A stretch of DNA of 13,838 nt from Candidatus Thalassarchaeaceae archaeon (GTDB lineage: Archaea; Thermoplasmatota; Poseidoniia; Poseidoniales; Thalassarchaeaceae). Position numbers and translations under genes: made by a program. The first letter of the stretch is position 1. The number at the start of each line of letters is the position of its first letter. Positions 6,670-13,557 of this stretch are shown here, in pieces. The notes beneath the pieces are model-generated. The model did no database searches, had not been told where the DNA came from, and was given only the letters and a program-made list of their open reading frames with translations. The DNA lies in assembly GCA_030747885.1 (NCBI GenBank), contig JASLJW010000131.1, forward strand, positions 1-13,838, given 5' to 3'.

Positions 6670-8037
6670 ATGGTCTTTCTAACATCCACACGTTGTATGG
6701 GCATGCCTGCAAGCGGTTCTAAGGTTCGAATTATTATCGAATCAAGGATGGGGAAACAAACGCATGAAGGCATTCTAATCAGTCCGGCTGGAGAGGGGTT
6801 AATCACGATTAAATTAGCGAACGGGTACAATCTATCTCACCCGATAGATGCAATTAATTCCATAGACACAATAGAAGAAGTCGGAGAAAAATCACAAGAA
6901 GATAGGACAAACTCAACTAATTCACCCGATTTGGGACTCCCTCTTGTTACCCTCTTACACACTGGTGGCACTATTGCTAGTAAGGTGGATTACGAAACAG
7001 GCGCAGTAATGGCACGCTTTGAACCTGAAGAAATACTAGATGCAGTGCCAGAACTACGCCCAATAGCACGGATTGAAGCAGTCCTCATAGGCAACATGTT
7101 CTCCGACGATATTCGTCCAAGGCATTGGAATCAGATGATCCGAGAAACTGAAGCCGCATTCGATAGAGGGGCTGATGGAGTTGTAATCACTCATGGAACC
7201 GATACCATGTCAATCAGTGCTGCTGCAATGTCTTTTGCATGGTCTGGAGAGGGCGGGCGCCCTCCGGGTCCAATCGTATTTACTGGTGCACAGAAATCAT
7301 CAGATCGAGCCTCATCTGATGCGAAAGAGAATTTGATTGCCGCAATACATCTTGCAGGGCATGGAGCTCCGCCAAGTGGAGAAGGGGATGCAGCAGTCAT
7401 CGTAATGCACGAAACCTCATCAGATGGGGTTTTGAGTATACTTCCAGGAATCTCATCCCGTAAGATGCATTCCTCAAGAAGGGATGCATTCCAATCCATA
7501 GACATAGGGCCATTGGGTAGAATATATGTCGAAGGTAGTGAGTGTTCTATTGAAATTCTGAGAGAGACTTCATCAACACGCGCTATTACCAAACCATCAG
7601 AGTTTGATGAAAGTATACGAATCGCAGAAATGATTGCAGGACCCCATTTATTGCCTGAACATATCTCCGCATTGGCCTCAACTAAGCCACATGCGATTCA
7701 CATCCACGGGACAGGTTTGGGCCATCTCCCAATAGCTGACCCAAATGGAGATAGTCCTGAAAACAATTTAGTTGAAGAAAAATTCCGAGAATACATCGGC
7801 AGTGGAGGAATTGTAGTTATGTCTACCCAAGCAATACATGGGCCTGTGCACCTTGATGTATATTCCAAGGGGAGAGACCAAAGAGAAATGGGGATAATAG
7901 GGCATGGATCAATCGGACCTCCTGAAGTTTCCTTAGTAAAATTACACTATTTACTGTCCAAGTATGGGAATAATCACAAAGAAATCGATTCAAAATGGTC
8001 AATGAGCCTATGTGGCGAAATCATGGACATCAAATAA
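6670..8037 (+). CDS. gatD: Glutamyl-tRNA(Gln) amidotransferase subunit D
   Basis: GatD supplies ammonia by hydrolysing asparagine or glutamine so that its partner GatE can turn Glu-tRNA(Gln) into Gln-tRNA(Gln); the GatDE pair is an archaeal hallmark. Numbering from the ATG at 6670 gives 455 residues. An N-terminal beta-barrel-like domain (about 15-68, with K-L-A-N-G-Y-N) is followed by an L-asparaginase-type domain. Its signatures are H-T-G-G-T-I-A-S at 97-104, H-G-T-D-T at 175-179, G-A-Q-K-S-S-D-R at 206-213 and R-K-M-H-S-S-R-R-D at 264-272, carrying the expected Thr, Thr-Asp and Lys catalytic residues. H-G-T-G-L-G-H lies near the C-terminus. A TTG at 6667 and in-frame ATGs at 6697 and 6703 are alternative starts; related proteins have about 15-20 residues before the first strand, so the start is uncertain. 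gatE is not in the window. Confidence 0.93.
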   Translation: MVFLTSTRCMGMPASGSKVRIIIESRMGKQTHEGILISPAGEGLITIKLANGYNLSHPIDAINSIDTIEEVGEKSQEDRTNSTNSPDLGLPLVTLLHTGGTIASKVDYETGAVMARFEPEEILDAVPELRPIARIEAVLIGNMFSDDIRPRHWNQMIRETEAAFDRGADGVVITHGTDTMSISAAAMSFAWSGEGGRPPGPIVFTGAQKSSDRASSDAKENLIAAIHLAGHGAPPSGEGDAAVIVMHETSSDGVLSILPGISSRKMHSSRRDAFQSIDIGPLGRIYVEGSECSIEILRETSSTRAITKPSEFDESIRIAEMIAGPHLLPEHISALASTKPHAIHIHGTGLGHLPIADPNGDSPENNLVEEKFREYIGSGGIVVMSTQAIHGPVHLDVYSKGRDQREMGIIGHGSIGPPEVSLVKLHYLLSKYGNNHKEIDSKWSMSLCGEIMDIK

Positions 8038-8067
8038 TTCAATTAGAAAATTAATTTTCCAATTGAA
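8038..8067. repeat. 30-bp AT-rich near-perfect palindrome after gatD
   Basis: The stretch is self-complementary over 15 bp per arm, with one A-C mismatch (8045 against 8060), and it begins at the base after the gatD stop. As RNA it can form a long A/U hairpin at the gatD 3' end; as DNA it is a symmetric site 55 bp before the next start codon. Either transcription termination/3' end protection of gatD or a regulator site for the downstream carboxylase gene is possible. Only the symmetry is observed. Confidence 0.6.
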
Positions 8068-8069
8068 AA

Positions 8070-8118
8070 ATTCATTTCAAATTGATAGAGTGGATGATGA
8101 ACCATCGATTCATTTCAA
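8070..8118 (+). repeat. 11-bp direct repeat ATTCATTTCAA upstream of the carboxylase gene
   Basis: ATTCATTTCAA occurs at 8070-8080 and again at 8108-8118, 38 bp apart start to start, the second copy ending 3 bp before the start codon at 8122. The spacer is AT-rich, so a chance match is possible. The spacer 8038-8121 holds no gene. Confidence 0.35.
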
Positions 8119-8121
8119 TGC

Positions 8122-9678
8122 ATGATGGAGTCGAGGATTGACCCAATGGAAGGCTTGACGAGCCTCAGAGAGGAATCCAAGCGAGGGGGCGGTCAAGCAC
8201 GAATAGATGCTATTCGCAAATCAGGCAGACATACTGCACATGAACGGATTAGTTCATTGGTTGACCCAGGTAGTTTCGTTGAAATAGATGCTTTCGTAAA
8301 AAGTAGAGAAACAGAACATGGAATGGATCGGAATTCCATATTAGGTGATGGAGTAGTGGCCGGAAGTGCAAATATCGAAGGGAGACGAATTCTTTGTTTT
8401 GCCCAAGATTTCTCTGTATTTGGAGGTTCAATGGGGGAGATGCACGCTCAAAAGATTGTAAAGATTGTAGATTTAGCACTTAAGGCACGATTACCATTGG
8501 TAGGCATCTGGGATGGAGGGGGCCAAAGGGCACATGAGGGAGTTAGCGCATTAGGAGCTACTGGCGAACTAATGGACAGGTTGATTTCATGTTCAGGCCG
8601 CATTCCGATGATTTCACTGGTTTTAGGACCAGTTGTCGGAGCATCGGCATTGGCTGCAGCGATTGCTGATTTTGTCATCATTGGAGAAGAACATGGGGAA
8701 TTCTTCCTCTCTAGCCCCTTGGAAACGCCTGAAGTAGCAGAAGAAGGAATGAGTTCAAGGGATTTAGGAGGTGCAGAAATGCACGCAAGTCGATCAGGTA
8801 TTGCGAGTTTAGTTGCTGCGGACGAAGATGATGCAATGGATATTGTTGCAGAACTATTGTCTCATTTCCCCGACCACTGTGATGCAATGCCTCCAATTCT
8901 AGCTACCTCTGATTCTGATGAACGACAATGTGTTTCATTGACGGACATGGTTCCTGATGATTCAAATCGCCCATATGATATGAAAAAAATAGTTGCCGCG
9001 ATCGTAGATGACAATCAATTCTTGGAACTACAACCGCAATATGCTGAGAATATTGTTATTGGATTCGCACGATTGGGCGGGAGCCCGATTGGAATCATTG
9101 CCAATCAACCCAAAGTCCTTGCAGGGTGCCTAGATATTGATGCTTCAGTTAAAGCTGCAAGATTCATTCGGACTTGTGATTGTTTCAACATCCCATTGGT
9201 GTCTTTCGTTGACGTACCAGGCTTTCTCCCTGGAACAGTTCAGGAATGGGGAGGGATTATTCGACATGGTGCAAAATTGTTGTATGCCTATGCAGAAGCA
9301 ACTGTCCCTCAACTAACAGTTGTAACTAGAAAGGCATACGGTGGCGCCTATTTGGCAATGTCTTGCAAACACCTAGAATCTGACTATAATGTTGCTTGGC
9401 CTTCTGGAGAACTTGCTGTAATGGGTGCTGAAGGAGCAGTGAATATAATTCATAGAAGGGAATTGAAAGATGCTGAAGACCCTTCTACAAAACATTTGGA
9501 TTTAGTTAATGAATACAAAAAGAAATTCGGTGACCCCTATGTTGCCGCTAGGAACGGATGGTTAGATGATGTAATTGAGCCTGAAGAAACCAGAATACGG
9601 CTAATTCGAGCATTAAGGCCACTTACCTCGAAAAGAGTTTGGCAGCCACCGAGGAAACACGGAAACATTCCATTGTGA
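8122..9678 (+). CDS. Acyl-CoA carboxylase beta subunit (biotin-dependent carboxyltransferase)
   Basis: The 518-residue product has the two crotonase-fold halves of the propionyl-/acetyl-CoA carboxylase beta family (usual length about 510-540). It would move CO2 from carboxybiotin to an acyl-CoA. N-terminal landmarks are H-T-A-H-E-R-I at 37-43, Q-D-F-S-V-F-G-G-S at 95-103 and H-A-Q-K-I at 108-112. The position of the usual D-S-G-G-A-R-x-x-E-G reads D-G-G-G-Q-R-A-H-E-G (131-140). The first oxyanion-hole motif, usually G-P-C-A-G-G, reads G-P-V-V-G-A (169-174). C-terminal landmarks are D-V-P-G-F-L-P-G at 364-371, R-K-A-Y-G-G-A-Y at 403-410 and A-V-M-G-A-E-G-A-V at 432-440. The residue after A-Y-G-G-A-Y is Leu411, where propionyl-CoA enzymes carry Asp and acetyl-CoA-accepting ones Ile, so the substrate should not be assumed to be propionyl-CoA. 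No biotin carboxylase or biotin carrier gene is nearby. ATG ATG gives two adjacent starts (8122 or 8125). Confidence 0.92.
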   Translation: MMESRIDPMEGLTSLREESKRGGGQARIDAIRKSGRHTAHERISSLVDPGSFVEIDAFVKSRETEHGMDRNSILGDGVVAGSANIEGRRILCFAQDFSVFGGSMGEMHAQKIVKIVDLALKARLPLVGIWDGGGQRAHEGVSALGATGELMDRLISCSGRIPMISLVLGPVVGASALAAAIADFVIIGEEHGEFFLSSPLETPEVAEEGMSSRDLGGAEMHASRSGIASLVAADEDDAMDIVAELLSHFPDHCDAMPPILATSDSDERQCVSLTDMVPDDSNRPYDMKKIVAAIVDDNQFLELQPQYAENIVIGFARLGGSPIGIIANQPKVLAGCLDIDASVKAARFIRTCDCFNIPLVSFVDVPGFLPGTVQEWGGIIRHGAKLLYAYAEATVPQLTVVTRKAYGGAYLAMSCKHLESDYNVAWPSGELAVMGAEGAVNIIHRRELKDAEDPSTKHLDLVNEYKKKFGDPYVAARNGWLDDVIEPEETRIRLIRALRPLTSKRVWQPPRKHGNIPL

Positions 9679-9680
9679 AA

Positions 9681-10667
9681 TTAATCACTCAATTTTTGCT
9701 CAACTTCACTTAATCTTGAGAGAAGTAAAGGCAAATCAGGAAGATCTTCTTTTCGTTCTGGTTCTATGAAAATCGCCCACGCCAAGAGATGTTGGGCAGC
9801 GAGCATCCATCTTCCATCAAGATACAACGTTCCCTTAGCACCTTGAATTGGTTTTACCGACCCGGTCATAACATATGATGGGGTAAGATGAAGATCAACT
9901 TGAACTGGGGGCTGGATTTCTGCTTCTATTTTTGAGTTAGAATCGAAATCGACATACAGTGTGGGCGCCAACCCTCGAACCTCAAGAGACGAAATCAAAG
10001 ACGAAGCCCATGGCCCCCTTGGATCCAACGGACGTCTCCCCATTAAGGGATATATTCTACCTCCTGAATCTGCCCAAGCTTCAGCAACTGAACGTGCTGC
10101 TGCCCCACCTCCACGGAGAATAAGAAGTGGAGGGGTAGAACCTGAAAAGAGTCCAAAGGAACGAGCAACTAATGTGACGCCTAAACCATCAGTACTTCCA
10201 GTAATTAATCGGTGACCGTCCCATCTAATCTGATTTGTAGAAGCAATTTCTAAACTTCGATCAGTAGAAATTACTCCTGAACGGGTGGTTAATCCATGTT
10301 TCAATGGAGTAGTTAGTGATACCCACACCAATGGATTTTCTCCATAGGGGGTTTCAGCCACCACGATTTCCCCTATTGGCATTGGACTAACACCCCAACC
10401 ATCAGGAGATTTCAAAATTTCATTCGTTGCATCCTCTACTAATGTAAGAAGATCTTTTTCGGGTTCTTGTGCACCTAAATTCTTGCCTAAAAGAATTTGA
10501 CCTAAAAGTGAAGACATGTCCTCTGTTTCATGTCTAGATATCGCAGTGATTCTCCTATTTTCTTTGGAATTCAAATGACAATCCACTAAGAGTGAAAGAA
10601 GAGGAGTTAATGAATGAGATATCGGTGAACCCGCGACGATGCAATGTACACTTCGGCGCCCCTCCAT
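9681..10667 (-). CDS. aroE: Shikimate dehydrogenase, with enlarged N-terminal domain
   Basis: AroE reduces 3-dehydroshikimate to shikimate with NADPH in the chorismate pathway. From the ATG at 10667 the product is 328 residues, longer than the usual 270-290. Motifs: G-S-P-I-S-H-S-L-T-P at 13-22 (substrate-binding serines), V-S-L-T-T-P-L-K at 116-123 with catalytic Lys123, S-T-N at 143-145, S-T-D-G at 158-161 with the catalytic Asp160, the nucleotide-binding loop L-R-G-G-G-A-A-A-R at 184-192, and D-G-R-W-M-L-A-A-Q at 284-292. The gap from the first motif to Lys123 is about 55 residues longer than usual, so there is an insertion at about 40-100. The Asn of the usual N-T-D-G is Ser here. The frame is open upstream to 11108 but that part lies antisense to fhs; the ATG at 10667 follows GGGAGG and is chosen. 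The gene ends 2 bp from the convergent carboxylase gene. Confidence 0.9.
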   Translation of the reverse strand: MEGRRSVHCIVAGSPISHSLTPLLSLLVDCHLNSKENRRITAISRHETEDMSSLLGQILLGKNLGAQEPEKDLLTLVEDATNEILKSPDGWGVSPMPIGEIVVAETPYGENPLVWVSLTTPLKHGLTTRSGVISTDRSLEIASTNQIRWDGHRLITGSTDGLGVTLVARSFGLFSGSTPPLLILRGGGAAARSVAEAWADSGGRIYPLMGRRPLDPRGPWASSLISSLEVRGLAPTLYVDFDSNSKIEAEIQPPVQVDLHLTPSYVMTGSVKPIQGAKGTLYLDGRWMLAAQHLLAWAIFIEPERKEDLPDLPLLLSRLSEVEQKLSD

Positions 10668-10669
10668 GT

Positions 10670-10684
10670 GCCTCCCAAAGAGGC
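10670..10684 (-). promoter_or_regulatory. Hairpin enclosing the aroE Shine-Dalgarno sequence
   Basis: On the minus strand GCCTC-TTTGG-GAGGC forms a perfect 5-bp stem with a 5-nt loop. The GGGAGG that precedes the aroE ATG by 4 nt is half in the loop and half in the 3' arm, so folding would block ribosome binding. The spacing to the ATG is rather short for a ribosome binding site. Confidence 0.4.
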
Positions 10685-10740
10685 TGAACCTATGGGGATG
10701 ACGCTCAAGGTTCAAATCCACGAATAACAGACGAGTTAGA

Positions 10741-12450
10741 ATGGAGTCTGATTTAGACATAGCTCGTTCAATAGAACTCGCCCCTATCGAAGAGATAGCA
10801 TGGAAGATGGGAATTGGTGTAGAGGAACTAATTCCATTCGGCAGACATATGGCCAAAATCACATGGCCAGCAATCCGATCGAGACTAGATCGACCCAGAG
10901 GATCACTGGTACTAGTGACTAGTGTAAACCCTACAAGATATGGAGAAGGGAAAACTGTGACTACAATTGGTCTAAGCATGGGCCTAAATCGAATTGGAAA
11001 GAAAGCAGCATGCGTAATCAGGGAGCCATCAATGGGGCCTGTTTTCGGAATAAAAGGAGGGGCAGCAGGCGGAGGACATGTCCAAGTTTTACCCATGGAA
11101 GACATCAATCTTCACTTCACTGGTGATTTACATGCTGTTACTTCGGCTCACAACCTATGTAGTGCGATTCTCGATAATCAATTACATCACGGAAATGAAC
11201 TCAAAATAGATTCATCAAGACTCCTATGGCCACGAGTGATTGATATGAATGATCGCACTCTTCGAGGGGCAGCAATCGGTCTCGGGGGCCCTGGAAATGG
11301 GATCGCGCGTGAAGAACGATTCGACATCACGGCAGCAAGCGAAGTCATGGCAATACTTGCACTCTCTACAGATTACGAAGATCTGAGAGCACGATTAGGG
11401 AATATTGTGGTAGGGTCAGGAGCATCTGATGGGCGACCAATAAAGGCAGAGGATATCGGTGCTGCAGGTACCATGGCGTTACTAATGAGAACTGCTTTTC
11501 TTCCGAATTTAGTTCAAACTACTGAGGGGACTGCTGCCTTCATTCATGCCGGTCCATTTGCAAACATAGCACATGGTAACTCGAGTATTATCGCAGATAG
11601 GTTGGCATTGTCTATACATGATATTGTAGTAACTGAAGCAGGCTTTGGAGCTGATTTAGGGGCTGAAAAGGCACTCCACATCAAAACAAATGCCTCCGGA
11701 TTAGCACCTGATTGTATAGTAGTCAATGTCACAGTTCGAAGCATGAAAATGCATGGTTTAGGGATGGCTGGACTTCCCTCTGGAAAGGAGGAATTGAAAG
11801 AAGAAAATGAAGAAATGGTTCGACATGGCGCTTCTGCAAACCTAACTCGGCATATCCAAAATATGGCTAAATTTGGGCCTGATGTTATTGTTTCAATAAA
11901 TCGATTTCCAACCGATTCGGATGCTGAAATAAAAGCATTAATGGAAATTGCAAAACAAGCAGGTGCTGCAGATGTAGCACTTTACGAAGGTCATGCAAAG
12001 GGTGGAGAGGGGGCTGAAGAACTTGCTAGAGCGGTTTCAAACGCCGTTCAAAGGCACATGGCTTCTGGACGGCCATTTAATCCACTATTCAAGCCCAATG
12101 CCCCAATAATGGAAAAAATTGAAACCATCGCAAAATCGATGTACGGAGCCGCAGATATATCCATTAAACCGCGAGCAAAGAAACAATTGGACAGAATAAT
12201 CGAATGGGGCTACGGAGAATTACCTGTTTGCATGGCCAAAACTCAGTATTCTTTCAGCCATGACTCTAAACTCCATGGGGCTCCCAATGGATTCACTCTT
12301 CCTGTAAGGGAATTTCGTCTTAATGCAGGGGCTGGATTTGTAGTCGCAGTTTGTGGAGATATGATGACTATGCCGGGACTTCCTAAGAAACCAGCAGCAG
12401 AAGAAATGGATATGGATAAAGATGGGAATCTGACTGGTATATTCAGCTAA
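10741..12450 (+). CDS. fhs: Formate-tetrahydrofolate ligase
   Basis: The enzyme joins formate to tetrahydrofolate using ATP, giving 10-formyl-tetrahydrofolate for purine synthesis and one-carbon metabolism in the cytoplasm. The 569-residue product covers the family end to end (usual length about 555-560). The P-loop reads N-P-T-R-Y-G-E-G-K-T at 63-72. Strongly conserved blocks are E-P-S-M-G-P-V-F-G-I-K-G-G-A-A-G-G-G at 95-112, R-F-D-I-T-A-A-S-E at 192-200, H-A-G-P-F-A-N-I-A-H-G at 268-278 and E-A-G-F-G-A-D-L-G-A-E-K at 298-309. The gene is typical of bacteria and scattered in archaea, so an ancient transfer is likely in the family, but the base composition here looks like the neighbours. No Shine-Dalgarno is seen before the ATG at 10741. 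pelA follows after 11 bp, so the two are probably one transcript. The 73-bp spacer to divergent aroE holds only the aroE leader hairpin. Confidence 0.96.
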   Translation: MESDLDIARSIELAPIEEIAWKMGIGVEELIPFGRHMAKITWPAIRSRLDRPRGSLVLVTSVNPTRYGEGKTVTTIGLSMGLNRIGKKAACVIREPSMGPVFGIKGGAAGGGHVQVLPMEDINLHFTGDLHAVTSAHNLCSAILDNQLHHGNELKIDSSRLLWPRVIDMNDRTLRGAAIGLGGPGNGIAREERFDITAASEVMAILALSTDYEDLRARLGNIVVGSGASDGRPIKAEDIGAAGTMALLMRTAFLPNLVQTTEGTAAFIHAGPFANIAHGNSSIIADRLALSIHDIVVTEAGFGADLGAEKALHIKTNASGLAPDCIVVNVTVRSMKMHGLGMAGLPSGKEELKEENEEMVRHGASANLTRHIQNMAKFGPDVIVSINRFPTDSDAEIKALMEIAKQAGAADVALYEGHAKGGEGAEELARAVSNAVQRHMASGRPFNPLFKPNAPIMEKIETIAKSMYGAADISIKPRAKKQLDRIIEWGYGELPVCMAKTQYSFSHDSKLHGAPNGFTLPVREFRLNAGAGFVVAVCGDMMTMPGLPKKPAAEEMDMDKDGNLTGIFS

Positions 12451-12457
12451 GAGGAGA
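12451..12457 (+). promoter_or_regulatory. Ribosome binding site of pelA
   Basis: GAGGAGA starts directly after the fhs stop codon and ends 4 nt before the pelA ATG. It supports that start and translation of pelA from a shared fhs-pelA transcript. Confidence 0.65.
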
Positions 12458-12461
12458 CAGC

Positions 12462-13523
12462 ATGAAAATTCTGAATATCTCTGATTCTAGTTGTAGAGTA
12501 AGAGTTGATGACATAGATGATTTGTGGGCTCTTGCTCAAGTTTGTCGTAAAGGTGTTCAAATCGGAATGCTGGGTCACAGAAGGGATTCCAGTACTGCAT
12601 CAAAAGTTGGAGACAGGGCAAAGGAAGCTGAAAGAAAGGCAATGTGGATAATATTAGACATAACTCACAACGAATTTCATTCATTCAGTGAATCATTACG
12701 AACTACTGGGGTCATTATTGAGGCACCAATTGATCAAGGGAGTCACCATACACATTCGGTTGAGTTATACTCTGAAATTGAACTAAAATGGCAAAACACA
12801 ATTCCGTTAGAAGATCGGGAATTATTGAAGAAAACCGCGGATTCCGGTTCCAAGGCAAAGGTGCTACTCATCGTGGTTGAGAATGACGAAATACAGTTGT
12901 TTGAAGTAACTGCAAATGGGCTTAAAGAAGGAGCATTGTTCAACTTACGAGGAGGAGGAAAACGAGAAGGAGATAGTGAATCTACTAGAGATTCTTTCTT
13001 TGAGGAAACAGCTAGAGAAACGTTGCTAATAGTTCGACCAGGGATGCCATTGTTATTGTGTGGCCCAGGAAGTGCAAGAGAGACATTCGCAACTGCATTG
13101 AGGAATAAAGGATGTACTGAAACAATCAGAACAGTTTCAACTAGCATAGGTGGAAGGGCAGCAGCAAATGAAGTTCTAAGAGAGGGGTTAGCCAACGACA
13201 TTCTCGGCGAACATACTATCGTTAGGCAGACTAAGTTAATTGAAGAGGCTCTAACTAGAGTAGGTACACAAGGAGCAGTTGCATACGGCGGGCTAGAAAT
13301 CCTGAATGCAACCGAGCAAGGCGCAGTTGAAACGCTAATCATTATTGCTGAAATGCTACGTGATGAAACAGAATTATGCGTAGATAAACCATGGTCATTA
13401 ATTTCAGAGATGATTTTGTCTTCAGGGGGAGAAGTAGAACAATCTTCTACAGACCATGATGCAGGTGCACAGTTACTCGGATTCGGGGGCGCAATTGCCC
13501 TATTAAGATGGAAAATGGAATGA
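12462..13523 (+). CDS. pelA: Pelota/Dom34 ribosome-rescue factor
   Basis: Pelota is related to release factor aRF1; with aEF1A (or ABCE1) it enters the empty A site of stalled ribosomes and promotes subunit splitting in no-go and non-stop surveillance. The 353-residue product spans all three domains. The N-terminal Sm-like domain (about 1-130) has M-K-I-L at the start, D-D-L-W (19-22, here D-D-L-W after D-D-I), the L-R-T-T-G strand (79-83) and the G-S-H-H-T-H-S-V-E loop (93-101). The central domain has C-G-P-G-S-A-R-E at 200-207. The C-terminal domain has A-Y-G-G-L-E-I-L-N-A near 275-284 and ends with G-F-G-G-A-I-A-L-L-R. The G-G-Q peptide-release motif of aRF1 is absent, as expected for Pelota. 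The ATG at 12462 has a good ribosome binding site. It follows fhs by 11 bp and precedes the next gene by 34 bp. Confidence 0.94.
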   Translation: MKILNISDSSCRVRVDDIDDLWALAQVCRKGVQIGMLGHRRDSSTASKVGDRAKEAERKAMWIILDITHNEFHSFSESLRTTGVIIEAPIDQGSHHTHSVELYSEIELKWQNTIPLEDRELLKKTADSGSKAKVLLIVVENDEIQLFEVTANGLKEGALFNLRGGGKREGDSESTRDSFFEETARETLLIVRPGMPLLLCGPGSARETFATALRNKGCTETIRTVSTSIGGRAAANEVLREGLANDILGEHTIVRQTKLIEEALTRVGTQGAVAYGGLEILNATEQGAVETLIIIAEMLRDETELCVDKPWSLISEMILSSGGEVEQSSTDHDAGAQLLGFGGAIALLRWKME

Positions 13524-13557
13524 ACAAACTCATTCAGTTCCAACTTCTGCGCAATAC

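Noticed and set aside
7191..7592. 133-codon minus-strand open frame inside gatD
   Set aside because: It mirrors the conserved asparaginase-type region of gatD and has no motif of its own.
10668..11108. Open-frame extension of aroE upstream of 10667 on the minus strand (147 extra codons)
   Set aside because: It lies wholly or mostly antisense to the conserved start of fhs, has no family similarity, and a Shine-Dalgarno-preceded ATG fits the family start.
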